Assembly (NCBI RefSeq): GCF_959029255.1
Contig: NZ_CAUFUE010000003.1
Location: forward strand, 1 to 64,000
DNA from: an uncultured Bacteroides sp.
Lineage (GTDB): Bacteria; Bacteroidota; Bacteroidia; Bacteroidales; Bacteroidaceae
DNA length: 64,000 nucleotides
Reading direction: 5' to 3'
Positions 17,006 to 24,523 of this stretch are shown piece by piece. How positions within the stretch are numbered: the stretch's first letter is position 1; each line of letters starts with the position of its first letter. A program made the position numbers and the translations under genes. The notes beneath the pieces were generated by a model. It did no database searches, was not told where the DNA came from, and worked only from the letters and a program-made list of their open reading frames with translations.

Positions 17006-17368
17006 ATGTTTGCAGACGACAAAAGCATTGAGAATATCCAGCAATTGTTTATTGAGTTTAAGAAGTATCTGGAGCTCCAGAAAAAATACACTCAATTGGA
17101 AGTCACTGAAAAGCTGACAATTCTGCTTTCCACATTAATACTCGTACTGCTTGTCGTCATTCTCGGCATGGTGGCCCTGTTTTACTTATCCTTCACCCTC
17201 GCCTACATATTAGATCCTATAGTAGGCGGCTTGATGGTAAGTTTCGCCCTGATAAGCTGTTTCCACATCTTATTGATTATCCTAATCGTCGTATTCCGTA
17301 AAAAGATTATCATCAATCCGATGACGAAATTCATCGCAGGACTATTCATTGATAGTAACAAAGATTAA
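17006..17368 (+). CDS. Holin-like (phage holin family) membrane protein
   Basis: A 120-residue protein with a charged N-terminal helix (IENIQQLFIEFKKYLELQKKY) and two long membrane helices (about 36-66 and 70-97), ending in a short basic/polar tail. The layout fits the 'phage holin family/Actinobacterial holin-X' group of chromosomal proteins, which are usually not phage lysis proteins. It lies 30 bp after the YtxH gene and 12 bp before the next gene, so the three are probably one operon acting in the inner membrane. Confidence 0.75.
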   Translation: MFADDKSIENIQQLFIEFKKYLELQKKYTQLEVTEKLTILLSTLILVLLVVILGMVALFYLSFTLAYILDPIVGGLMVSFALISCFHILLIILIVVFRKKIIINPMTKFIAGLFIDSNKD

Positions 17369-17380
17369 AAAATCACGAAT

Positions 17381-17632
17381 ATGAATGATACTTCCAATAT
17401 AGACCACATCACCTTAGAGAGCCTTCAGAAACAAAAAGCGGAAGCACGGGAAGAATTGCGTGCTCAAAAGAAGATAATGACCGACACCGCGAAGGATCTG
17501 TTCGCCCCACTTGCTCCTGCGGCAGACAGAGGCACTGCAATCATGCGGGCCTTCAACACAGGCATGGCAGTATTCGATGGAGTTATGCTTGGAATGAAGT
17601 TGATGAAGAAAATAAGAAATTCATTTCGGTAA
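17381..17632 (+). CDS. Conserved small protein of the YtxH/holin unit
   Basis: An 83-residue protein of unknown function. The N-terminal half is charged and probably coiled-coil (LESLQKQKAEAREELRAQKK), and the C-terminal half is moderately hydrophobic with Gly and Met (AFNTGMAVFDGVMLGMKLMKK), ending in basic residues. It could associate with the membrane, perhaps through the two preceding membrane proteins. It is the last gene of the unit and is followed by a bidirectional terminator. Confidence 0.75.
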   Translation: MNDTSNIDHITLESLQKQKAEAREELRAQKKIMTDTAKDLFAPLAPAADRGTAIMRAFNTGMAVFDGVMLGMKLMKKIRNSFR

Positions 17633-17638
17633 CAAAAA

Positions 17639-17683
17639 AAGAGGCTGAATTCTACATTTGCACATAGATTCCAGCCCCTTCCC
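17639..17683. terminator. Bidirectional terminator between convergent units
   Basis: The arms GAGGCTGAATTCT and AGATTCCAGCCCC pair with two or three mismatches around an 18-base loop. On the minus strand it is followed by TTTTTTT. It lies between the convergent YtxH unit and the HU-smalltalk unit. Confidence 0.65.
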
Positions 17684-17701
17684 AATGAAAAGTCCTCCTT
17701 T

Positions 17702-17803
17702 TTAGATAGCCATCACCTGACCACCTATTACACCCGCAATAGCACTCGCTACAGCAATGATTACCTTCAAAATCTTATCCCAAACTGATACTCGTATACT
17801 CAT
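17702..17803 (-). CDS. Smalltalk miniprotein
   Basis: A 33-residue protein translated from the minus strand, beginning MSIRVSVWDKILK and ending GVIGGQVMAI. A basic, aromatic N-terminus is followed by one membrane-like helix ending in Gly and Ala. Sequence and position, 50 bp after an HU-like gene, fit the 'smalltalk protein' family of Bacteroidetes as I remember it. The function of that family is unknown. The start is set by an in-frame stop two codons upstream of the ATG. Confidence 0.85.
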   Translation of the reverse strand: MSIRVSVWDKILKVIIAVASAIAGVIGGQVMAI

Positions 17804-17853
17804 GGCATTTCATTTTTAATTGTTTATTCCTAATTCGATGTAAACACATCCCC

Positions 17854-18354
17854 CTATCCTAGCGGATTTTCATTCTGATCCTCACCGGAACCTCCACCGG
17901 AATTACCGCCATTACCGGAATCATCCTTGGCATCCGAGATACTCCCCAGCCACTTCTCAAATTCAACACCCTGCAACAACGCACGGGTAGTACCGATAGC
18001 GGCAGGACGGGTATACTCGGGAGTAAACTGACAACGTAAAGCCGTCACCTGATTAGGGTTCACATCCTCCTCCTTCTCCACACCCTTACCACGTGTACGG
18101 GCTTTCATCGTAAAAGTCCCCAAACCATCCAACCGCACCGTGCGGCTGTTCAACAAATGCATCCTCATTGTAGACATCAGGTTACGGATCACATTCTGAA
18201 CGTCACCCGGAGTCAGCGAGGACTTCTCCGCTATATTCTCAGCAAGCAATTGCGTATCCACCGTTTTTCCAACTTTCTTCAAACTCAGGTGCCAAGTCTT
18301 CACACCGGCTTTTGTCGCAATCTGCGACTGTCTTCCATAATAAAATAAAGGCAT
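17854..18354 (-). CDS. HU/IHF-family DNA-binding protein (Bacteroidetes long form)
   Basis: A 166-residue HU-like protein. The core from about 30 to 110 (LLAENIAEKSSLTPGDVQNVI, then VRLDGLGTFTMKAR) follows the HU/IHF fold, with an N-terminal extension (MPLFYYGRQSQIATKAG) and a C-terminal tail of Gly, Asn, Ser and acids instead of the normal basic end. These long forms are frequent in Bacteroides, often followed by a smalltalk gene as here. They probably bind DNA and may act near capsule loci or mobile regions, but the target is unknown. AAGGAGAAG precedes the start. Confidence 0.88.
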   Translation of the reverse strand: MPLFYYGRQSQIATKAGVKTWHLSLKKVGKTVDTQLLAENIAEKSSLTPGDVQNVIRNLMSTMRMHLLNSRTVRLDGLGTFTMKARTRGKGVEKEEDVNPNQVTALRCQFTPEYTRPAAIGTTRALLQGVEFEKWLGSISDAKDDSGNGGNSGGGSGEDQNENPLG

Positions 18355-18419
18355 AATTCTTCTCCTTCACATTTTTAATTAAACTACTTTTTAAATTCTC
18401 GTTTCGTTGACCAACGATG

Positions 18420-18451
18420 CAAAGGTGAGAAGATATACGGGCATAAACAAA
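18420..18451 (-). promoter_or_regulatory. Putative promoter of the HU-smalltalk unit
   Basis: On the minus strand TTTG (18448-18451) is followed after exactly 20 bp by CACCTTTG (18420-18427). The spacing is ideal, while the -7 element departs from TAnnTTTG in its first two bases. It lies 66 bp ahead of the HU start. Confidence 0.5.
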
Positions 18452-18479
18452 GAAAACAGCCCGGGAAAGGCTGTTTTCT
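18451..18479 (-). terminator. Strong hairpin terminator upstream of the HU promoter
   Basis: Arms AGAAAACAGCC and GGCTGTTTTCT are perfectly complementary over 11 bp with a 7-base loop. On the minus strand it is followed by TTGTTT and abuts the HU -33 element. It would stop transcripts coming from the toxin-antitoxin side before the HU promoter. Confidence 0.75.
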
Positions 18480-18506
18480 GAGAATGATTTATAAATGACT
18501 TATTTA

Positions 18507-18699
18507 CTAGGAGTTATCAAAATAATTGCTTTTTAGAATCAAAATCAGTAGGTAGATGAACTGTACCACAACTTCCTGCTTATTATATCCCATCATTGGT
18601 TCATTCTCCAACTGTTCAGGAACATTCTTTATCATCTTTCGGCTCTGCCATGAAGAGTAGTGATCCATAGAAAAGCTTAAAATCTATACTACTTGCCAT
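18507..18699 (-). other. Possible tiny overlapping reading frames in the 455-bp HU-toxin gap
   Basis: The gap between HU and the toxin (18355-18809) contains the HU promoter and terminator and two short minus-strand frames. One runs 18699 to 18616 (27 codons, MASSIDFKLFYGSLLF start) with GAGGTAAAA just ahead and a near-consensus TATCTCTG further upstream. The other runs 18635 to 18507 (42 codons, MIKNVPEQLENEPMMG start). They overlap in different frames, so they could be two miniproteins, one gene broken by a frameshift, or noise. I recognise neither. Confidence 0.25.
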
Positions 18700-18809
18700 T
18701 TTTACCTCTTTTTGATTAATGGCACAGAGATATAAAATATAGGAAGAGAAAGCTAAAAAGCATTTGAGTACTTACGTCATGGTAAGTAAATTATTCAAGC
18801 ATGCGCAAA

Positions 18810-19109
18810 TTACTTTTGCTTCATCATAGTAGCACGAATGGCTACTATATAAAGAGTTTTCTTAGTAAAACGATATACTATACGATACTTTGGATGAAGT
18901 AGAAAACTATAGTATTTCATTTTTTCTGTAGAATATTGTTCATCTAATATTCCGATAGAAGGTGAATGGGATAATGTAGAAATAGTATCATAAACATCAT
19001 CAACAAAATGTCGTGCCGCTGTATTGTTTACTTCATTCTCATACCATTTCGTCACTTTCTGAATAGTGTTCAGGGCTCTTTTGCGTATAACGATATTCAG
19101 TGTCCCCAT
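18810..19109 (-). CDS. ParE/RelE-superfamily toxin
   Basis: A 99-residue toxin of the RelE/ParE fold. The helical start (ALNTIQKVTKWYENEVNNTAARHFVDDVYDTI), the central YSFLLHPKYRIVYRF strand pair and the end TLYIVAIRATMM follow the family closely. ParE members poison gyrase and RelE members cut mRNA on ribosomes; the set of C-terminal residues here does not decide which. The start overlaps the antitoxin's end by 13 bp, so translation is probably coupled. It lies immediately past the capsule locus end. Confidence 0.88.
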   Translation of the reverse strand: MGTLNIVIRKRALNTIQKVTKWYENEVNNTAARHFVDDVYDTISTLSHSPSIGILDEQYSTEKMKYYSFLLHPKYRIVYRFTKKTLYIVAIRATMMKQK

Positions 19110-19348
19110 TTTGCAAAAAAAGCATCCACTTCTGCCTTTGTGGCATTACCACTCAATTCTGATAACCTAAGCTCTTGAGCAAATTCCTCATCAGAATAGA
19201 TGCCGGGCATTTCATCTGAATGTAGTAGTTCCAAACATTCCTGCAACTTTTCTTCATCGATAGTACTGTCGATGGAAGCAATCAGCCTATTCTTCAAACC
19301 TTGAAGAGAGGGAGTATTGTAAGCAACTGCGGGCTCTGAAACTTTCAT
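19097..19348 (-). CDS. Antitoxin partner of the ParE/RelE-like toxin
   Basis: An 83-residue acidic protein, first gene of the pair and overlapping the toxin start by 13 bp. Residues about 15-45 (LKNRLIASIDSTIDEEKLQECLELL) are helical, and the end DAFFAKWGH resembles the toxin-wrapping C-terminus of many antitoxins. No clear DNA-binding motif (ribbon-helix-helix or HTH) is obvious, so autoregulation is uncertain. GGAGATAACCC lies just upstream of the ATG. Confidence 0.75.
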   Translation of the reverse strand: MKVSEPAVAYNTPSLQGLKNRLIASIDSTIDEEKLQECLELLHSDEMPGIYSDEEFAQELRLSELSGNATKAEVDAFFAKWGH

Positions 19349-19560
19349 GGGTTATCTCCTTGTTTTGATATAGCAAAGAAAGGCATTTTATCTGTAACCA
19401 ACAAATGTTTTAAGAATTTTCATCAGTTCATCATTAAAGTAGGTACCACTTGATAAAGTTACGGTATTCAATACCTTCATGAATGTAATAAGCATTGATT
19501 AAAATCTTTCGCGGAGCACCAGTCGTTTAATAACAGAACAAGCATGCCAAGCCTCATGCG

Positions 19561-20871
19561 TTAAAGCGACTTAACAATGTCAACAAAGTTCTCCATTACA
19601 TACTCAACATCTTCCTTTGTCATACGAGTGTTGAGAGGAAGAGTTATTTCATTCTCAAACAAATGGTATGCGTTTGGATAGTTCTTGATGTCAAAGCCAA
19701 GAGCCTTGTATGCCGTCATCATTGGCAATGGCTTATAGTGCACGTTAGTAGCAATACCACGCTCAGCCATCTGCTCAATTACCTTGTTAGCCTCTTCACG
19801 GGTACGCCCCTGAAGACGAACAAGATATAAATGATGAGATGAGCAATGATCCTCTGCCTTGTGGTTTAAATAAGCTACCTTATGGTCAGCATCAAGGTTC
19901 ACGTTAAGGGTATCAATCTTCTTGTTCATGTACTCTACATACTCAGTACGCTTCTGGAGCATTGCAGGATAACGGTCGAACTGAACGAGCCCCAGAGCTG
20001 CCATGATGTCGGTCATGTTGCACTTGTACCAGGGACCGATAATATCGTATTCCCAAGCACCAAATTTTGTCTTTGCCAGGGCATCTTTGTTCTGACCATG
20101 AAGAGAGAACAACTGAGAGAGACGGTAAATGAACTCATTCCAAGTCTCACCCTCAATGAAAGGAACCGGACTTCCACAATATACCTGCTGACGTTCTACT
20201 TTCTCATTGCCAAAAGACAGATTCCAAGTCATCGCACCACCCTCTGCGGTAGTAAAATTTTTAACAGCATGAAAACTGAATGAAGAAAAATCTGCAATCT
20301 CACCCGCCATTTTACCATTGCGAGAGGCACCGAATGAATGGGCACAATCGTTTGAAACAACGATACGTCCCATTAACTTTTGGATATCGTTCTTTGGTGA
20401 ATACTTTGCAAGAATCTCAGGACGATTCACTATCTCCTTAATCTTGTCCACATCAGCACATATACCAGCGAGATCCACAGGTACGATAACCTTTGTACGC
20501 TCAGTGATAGCTGTGGCCAACTTTTCATAGTCCATCTCCACATTATCCTTCTGTGAGTCCACCATCACGATGGTTGCCCCCACATGCTGAACAACAGAAG
20601 CAGAAGCAGTATAAGTGTATGCAGGCATAATCACCTCATCACCAGGCCCCACACCCAATACATGAAGCACCATTTCCATGGCAGCAGTAGCCGAATTCAA
20701 GCACACAGTTTTCTCGGTGTGAACATATTCTGAAATAATCTGTTCCAGTTTTTTAGTGCGAGGACCAGTTGTTATCCATCCAGAGAGGATTGCATCCCTC
20801 ACTTCATTTACCTCCGCCTCCGTCATGTCTGGCGGGCTAAAAGGTACATTTTTTTTCAAATCTGTACTCAT
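19561..20871 (-). CDS. DegT/DnrJ/EryC1 PLP-dependent sugar aminotransferase
   Basis: A 436-residue aminotransferase that puts an amino group on a UDP-keto sugar. The family marks are LNSATAAMEMVLHVLG (phosphate-binding), DCAHSFGA and the Schiff-base lysine in FSFHAVKNFTTAEGG. It is the last gene of the capsule locus, next to a small phosphoglycosyl transferase. In the B. fragilis PSA locus an equivalent end pair (WcfR, WcfS) makes and loads AATGal, a sugar with a free amino group that gives the zwitterionic charge. No 4,6-dehydratase is in the locus; it may be encoded elsewhere. The exact sugar is inference. Confidence 0.9.
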   Translation of the reverse strand: MSTDLKKNVPFSPPDMTEAEVNEVRDAILSGWITTGPRTKKLEQIISEYVHTEKTVCLNSATAAMEMVLHVLGVGPGDEVIMPAYTYTASASVVQHVGATIVMVDSQKDNVEMDYEKLATAITERTKVIVPVDLAGICADVDKIKEIVNRPEILAKYSPKNDIQKLMGRIVVSNDCAHSFGASRNGKMAGEIADFSSFSFHAVKNFTTAEGGAMTWNLSFGNEKVERQQVYCGSPVPFIEGETWNEFIYRLSQLFSLHGQNKDALAKTKFGAWEYDIIGPWYKCNMTDIMAALGLVQFDRYPAMLQKRTEYVEYMNKKIDTLNVNLDADHKVAYLNHKAEDHCSSHHLYLVRLQGRTREEANKVIEQMAERGIATNVHYKPLPMMTAYKALGFDIKNYPNAYHLFENEITLPLNTRMTKEDVEYVMENFVDIVKSL

Positions 20872-20898
20872 ACTATAATTTTTGAATATATAATCGTT

Positions 20899-21492
20899 TT
20901 ATCGTTCTGTTATAATCACTTTAAAAGTCTGGAAGATAAGTTTTATATCGTACCAGAAAGATGCATTCTGTACGTACTCCAAATACAATTTGATCTTCTC
21001 CTGCATAATTACATTGATGTAGTAATCTTCAGAATCCTCCGCTTTTTCCATCAGTTCGTTCTCATTGCGAAATTTGATAGAAGCAGGATCTGTAATACCA
21101 GGGCGGACATCCAATACATGCATCTGTTCCTCTGTCCAGTAATTTACATAGTGACGCACCTCAGGACGAGGGCCAACAAGACTCATTTCACCCAAAAATA
21201 CATTAATCAGCTGGGGCAATTCATCCAACTTATATTTACGGATAAAATATCCAGAGCGAGTGATACGCGGGTCACGACCACCGATGGTTACAAGACTACC
21301 TTTATCTGCACCTACTCGCATTGAACGGAACTTAAAAATATGAAAATTCTTGTTGTTGCGTCCCACACGTACCTGACGGTAGAACACTGGACCTTTCGAA
21401 TCCATCTTAATCCATATTGCCATCACCAGGAAAACCGGGCTCAACACTAGCAATCCACATCCGCTGGCAATAATGTCAAATAATCGTTTCAT
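20899..21492 (-). CDS. Initiating phosphoglycosyl transferase (WcaJ/PglC-like)
   Basis: A 197-residue monotopic phosphoglycosyl transferase that moves a sugar-1-phosphate to undecaprenyl phosphate to start the repeat unit. The N-terminal hydrophobic re-entrant segment (LFDIIASGCGLLVLSPVFLVMAI) is followed by KMDSKGPVFYRQ, FKFRSMR and the DELPQLINVFLGEMSLVGPRPE block. It lacks the extra N-terminal transmembrane domain of full WcaJ, so it is the short PglC/WcfS size. It starts 4 bp after the GT2 gene stop and is followed 27 bp later by the aminotransferase. Confidence 0.93.
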   Translation of the reverse strand: MKRLFDIIASGCGLLVLSPVFLVMAIWIKMDSKGPVFYRQVRVGRNNKNFHIFKFRSMRVGADKGSLVTIGGRDPRITRSGYFIRKYKLDELPQLINVFLGEMSLVGPRPEVRHYVNYWTEEQMHVLDVRPGITDPASIKFRNENELMEKAEDSEDYYINVIMQEKIKLYLEYVQNASFWYDIKLIFQTFKVIITER

Positions 21493-21496
21493 ATGT

Positions 21497-22273
21497 CTAC
21501 TTGATTTTTTTCACATAAAAAATCTTCTTCATCGCATTGCCCACCACATTCATCAGCACCCAGAATGTAGCCTGCACCGGATTCATATTCTCCGCCACAC
21601 GGAACAATGGATAATGCGCCCAAATACGCTTATAGATAGGTTTTGGCGTAATCGAAACTGCACGTCTACGGTAACGAGCCAAATTTTCCTCCAACAGATA
21701 GCAAGGAGCCTTTTTCACCACCTTCAGCCACATAGCAGTATCATTATTCTTGCGTATATCTTTTACCTGAATAAGGCCAATCTTCTCTGCATCATACATC
21801 ACAGCCAAGCAACCTGGCCAGCAACATGTATACATATCAAACTCTGAAACCTTTTTCTTTCCCGATACGAACACACCCAGTTCCTTACCATCCTCGCTTA
21901 TCTCCGTATATTCATGGTAGGTGAACGCGTAGTTATTCTTCACCATAAACTTCAATTGGTGCTCCAGCTTCTCAGGCAACCAAAGGTCGTCCGAATCAAG
22001 GAATGCGATCCATCTACCTTTTGCACGACGAAGAGCGTTGTTGCGCGTAACGGCCGCACCCAAGTTCTTCTCGTTACGTGCATATTTAATACGAGCATCC
22101 TCAAAAACATAAGGTTCCACCACCTTATCCGTATTGTCGATAGAACAGTCGTCTTGAATCAAGAGCTCCCAGTTCTGATACGTCTGAGTCTGTATACTCT
22201 TAATAGTTTCTCCTATAAATTCGGCACAAGCCCAGGTAGGAGTGATAATAGATACCAATCCGTAGTCTTGCAT
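21497..22273 (-). CDS. Glycosyltransferase family 2
   Basis: A 258-residue GT-A fold transferase. VSIITPTWACAEFIGETIKSI opens the nucleotide-binding region, QDDCSIDNT and LDSDDLW (DxD-type metal site) follow. It probably adds one sugar of the capsule repeat at the cytoplasmic face. The C-terminus is basic and may touch the membrane. Upstream is a 163-bp gap after the GT4 gene in which I see nothing. Confidence 0.9.
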   Translation of the reverse strand: MQDYGLVSIITPTWACAEFIGETIKSIQTQTYQNWELLIQDDCSIDNTDKVVEPYVFEDARIKYARNEKNLGAAVTRNNALRRAKGRWIAFLDSDDLWLPEKLEHQLKFMVKNNYAFTYHEYTEISEDGKELGVFVSGKKKVSEFDMYTCCWPGCLAVMYDAEKIGLIQVKDIRKNNDTAMWLKVVKKAPCYLLEENLARYRRRAVSITPKPIYKRIWAHYPLFRVAENMNPVQATFWVLMNVVGNAMKKIFYVKKIK

Positions 22274-22436
22274 AAAATATGTTTTTCTAATTTATCTTAT
22301 ATAAATCCATCATTTGCCGTAACCCTACACCTCATGCATATAGTAATAGTAAATATGTAATAACTGATGAACCAACTGAAAGTCTGCAGTCAGGAATACT
22401 GTCGGTGAGTTTGTAGAAGCAAATTGCTATTTGTCA

Positions 22437-23516
22437 TCAATCGAAAAGCTGATACCATTTCTTAGCTACTGCATCACCTGAAAATTCTTTTACAGTTTCC
22501 GCAGCTTTTGAGCCCATCTTCTTTCTTTCCTCTGGGTGTTCAATCATGTAGCAGATGGCATCTGCCAGTGCCTGTTTATTCTGATTCTCAACTAGTATAC
22601 CATTGATATCTGTCTTTACAATATCAGAAGGACCAGTAGGACAATCAAAGCTAACAGCTGGCAAACCTTGAGCCATAGCTTCGGCTATCACCATCCCAAA
22701 TCCTTCAAAACGAGATGAAAGTACAAACATTGAGGCTTCGCGCATTGCAACTGGCACATTATCGGTTCTTCCCTTCAGTATAACTATGCCCTGCATTCCC
22801 TTTTCTTTGATGTAATTATCAATCTCGTCACGGTAGTTTCCATCACCATAGATATAGCACTTCCAATCGGGATGTTTCTCATTTACTAATGCAAAAACAT
22901 CTACGAGAGTATCAAAGCCCTTTTGGTACTGAATTCTCCCCATAGCAATAGCAATCTTATTGTCCAAAGGAGAGTGATAATACTCAGGCACAACTACTGG
23001 GTTCGGGATCAAGACAGTATGTTCCAAAGCAAAGTGCTTATCATAGCACCGCTTATCCAATGAAGTCAGAACAACAACCTTCTTACATCTCTTGTATATA
23101 TGAAGACGAATTTTCTTTATTAATGAACTATAATAGTCATAATATACGTGTTCTGCTACAATTACTCTGCTCATATCCACTCCGGCCAAATAGAGTACAA
23201 ATACATTAGGGAACGACTGACCAATAATCACATCATAGTGGTTCTCCTTAAAGAACTTTCGTACAGTGAAAACATTACTGAACATCTTAACCATTCGCTT
23301 AAACGAGTGAGGTTTTGCATCATAGTTCTTTTCGGACAAGAACTTGATCGCACAATTATCAAAAGGATACCACAATTTTTCACCAGATTTGAATTGTGAA
23401 ATAATCTCGATTTCAAAATCACTTCTATCCTTTGAAAACTGTGATATAAGGTTTGATGTCACTCTTTCAATACCTCCAGTATGAGTGATGTCATCAATAA
23501 AGAAACAAATATTCAT
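22437..23516 (-). CDS. Glycosyltransferase family 4
   Basis: A 359-residue GT-B transferase. The N-terminal domain begins ICFFIDDITHTGGIERVTSN, and the C-terminal domain has IAMGRIQYQKGFDTLVDVF and the E-x7-E block SSRFEGFGMVIAEAMAQGLP typical of retaining GT4 enzymes. It begins 8 bp after the acyltransferase stop. Donor and acceptor cannot be predicted from sequence. Confidence 0.92.
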   Translation of the reverse strand: MNICFFIDDITHTGGIERVTSNLISQFSKDRSDFEIEIISQFKSGEKLWYPFDNCAIKFLSEKNYDAKPHSFKRMVKMFSNVFTVRKFFKENHYDVIIGQSFPNVFVLYLAGVDMSRVIVAEHVYYDYYSSLIKKIRLHIYKRCKKVVVLTSLDKRCYDKHFALEHTVLIPNPVVVPEYYHSPLDNKIAIAMGRIQYQKGFDTLVDVFALVNEKHPDWKCYIYGDGNYRDEIDNYIKEKGMQGIVILKGRTDNVPVAMREASMFVLSSRFEGFGMVIAEAMAQGLPAVSFDCPTGPSDIVKTDINGILVENQNKQALADAICYMIEHPEERKKMGSKAAETVKEFSGDAVAKKWYQLFD

Positions 23517-23524
23517 ATCATGTA

Positions 23525-24523
23525 TTATTTAGGTTTACTACCAATAAGTAATTGTGTTAATCTATATTGGTTACAAATTATGCTTAACAACCAAGAACTA
23601 ACGAATGTAGTAGAAAACAAGAAGAGTACTCCGAGATAGCAATTTGTCGTATCGAGCCAGTCTTTTATAGCGGGCGTCATCATCAAGCAAGCTACGATTA
23701 TCTGATGGAAAAGGTAGATGCCCATTGAATTGTCTGATATATTCTTAACCCGCAACTTTACTCCCTCCGGAATAGCAAAGTTTGGAATTAACGTAACAAC
23801 AATGATTACTAAAAAACTTGTATACTCCTTTATCACCTTATCCATAAAAAGAGATCGAGGACACAAAGCAAACAACAATGCAAGGGATCCTACCAGACTC
23901 AACCAGAATATCCAATCCTTATATGTCTCAGTCACACCTCTTCGTTGCAGGATATAGCCTAAAAGGAAAAATGGCAAGAAGTAGAATATTTTTGTTATCT
24001 CTAAGAAATTAATTTCCGCAAAGAACGGAAAAATCAAGAAACTTGCCATAACTAGACCTGTAGCCAATCGGTCATTTTTTACAGTTTCTAACAGATACCA
24101 CAAACTTGGGGATAAGATAAACAAGCCAAACAACATCTGTAAAAACCACAAATGACAAATTCCATACAAAAGCGATTCTATTCCATACAAATCACTGAAT
24201 ATCAACAAAACGCAACCCCTTATTACAAAATAAGGAACAAGCAGTCTCAAGGCTTTATTCTTGTAAAAAAGTAGAAGACTATCATAATGCCCCTTGTGTT
24301 TCAGCACCCAGTACAAATAGCCAGATATAAATACAAATACTGGCATGTGGATACCTCCCATCAATGTAGTCAACACCTTCATAATAAGATTATAAGGGCC
24401 CTCGCCAAAAGGCCATGTGGGATTTGCGTAATAACAAGTACAATGATAGAGAACCACCATTGTCATTGCAATAACTCTATATAGTATCAGGTTGTCTGAC
24501 GAGATTTGATTACAGTTTTTCAT
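23525..24523 (-). CDS. Acyltransferase family 3 (O-acetyltransferase) membrane protein
   Basis: A 332-residue protein with about ten membrane helices. The N-terminal LYRVIAMTMVVLYHCTCYY carries the R/H pair found in acyltransferase-3 enzymes, and HMPVFVFISGYLYW follows. These enzymes acetylate sugars using cytoplasmic acyl donors. The start at 24523 overlaps the preceding stop as ATGA and gives the normal N-terminus; a start at 24589 would overlap the upstream gene by 70 bp. It probably O-acetylates the capsule repeat. Confidence 0.88.
   Translation of the reverse strand: MKNCNQISSDNLILYRVIAMTMVVLYHCTCYYANPTWPFGEGPYNLIMKVLTTLMGGIHMPVFVFISGYLYWVLKHKGHYDSLLLFYKNKALRLLVPYFVIRGCVLLIFSDLYGIESLLYGICHLWFLQMLFGLFILSPSLWYLLETVKNDRLATGLVMASFLIFPFFAEINFLEITKIFYFLPFFLLGYILQRRGVTETYKDWIFWLSLVGSLALLFALCPRSLFMDKVIKEYTSFLVIIVVTLIPNFAIPEGVKLRVKNISDNSMGIYLFHQIIVACLMMTPAIKDWLDTTNCYLGVLFLFSTTFVSSWLLSIICNQYRLTQLLIGSKPK

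Noticed and set aside
17006..17368. Phage lysis holin and possible prophage
   Set aside because: No endolysin, capsid, terminase or integrase lies nearby; the protein fits the chromosomal holin-like family.
19349..19560. Decayed gene between the antitoxin and the capsule aminotransferase
   Set aside because: Short minus-strand pieces (NAYYIHEGIEYRNF; GTYFNDELMKILKTF) look protein-like but lie in conflicting frames of about 20-30 codons and could be chance.
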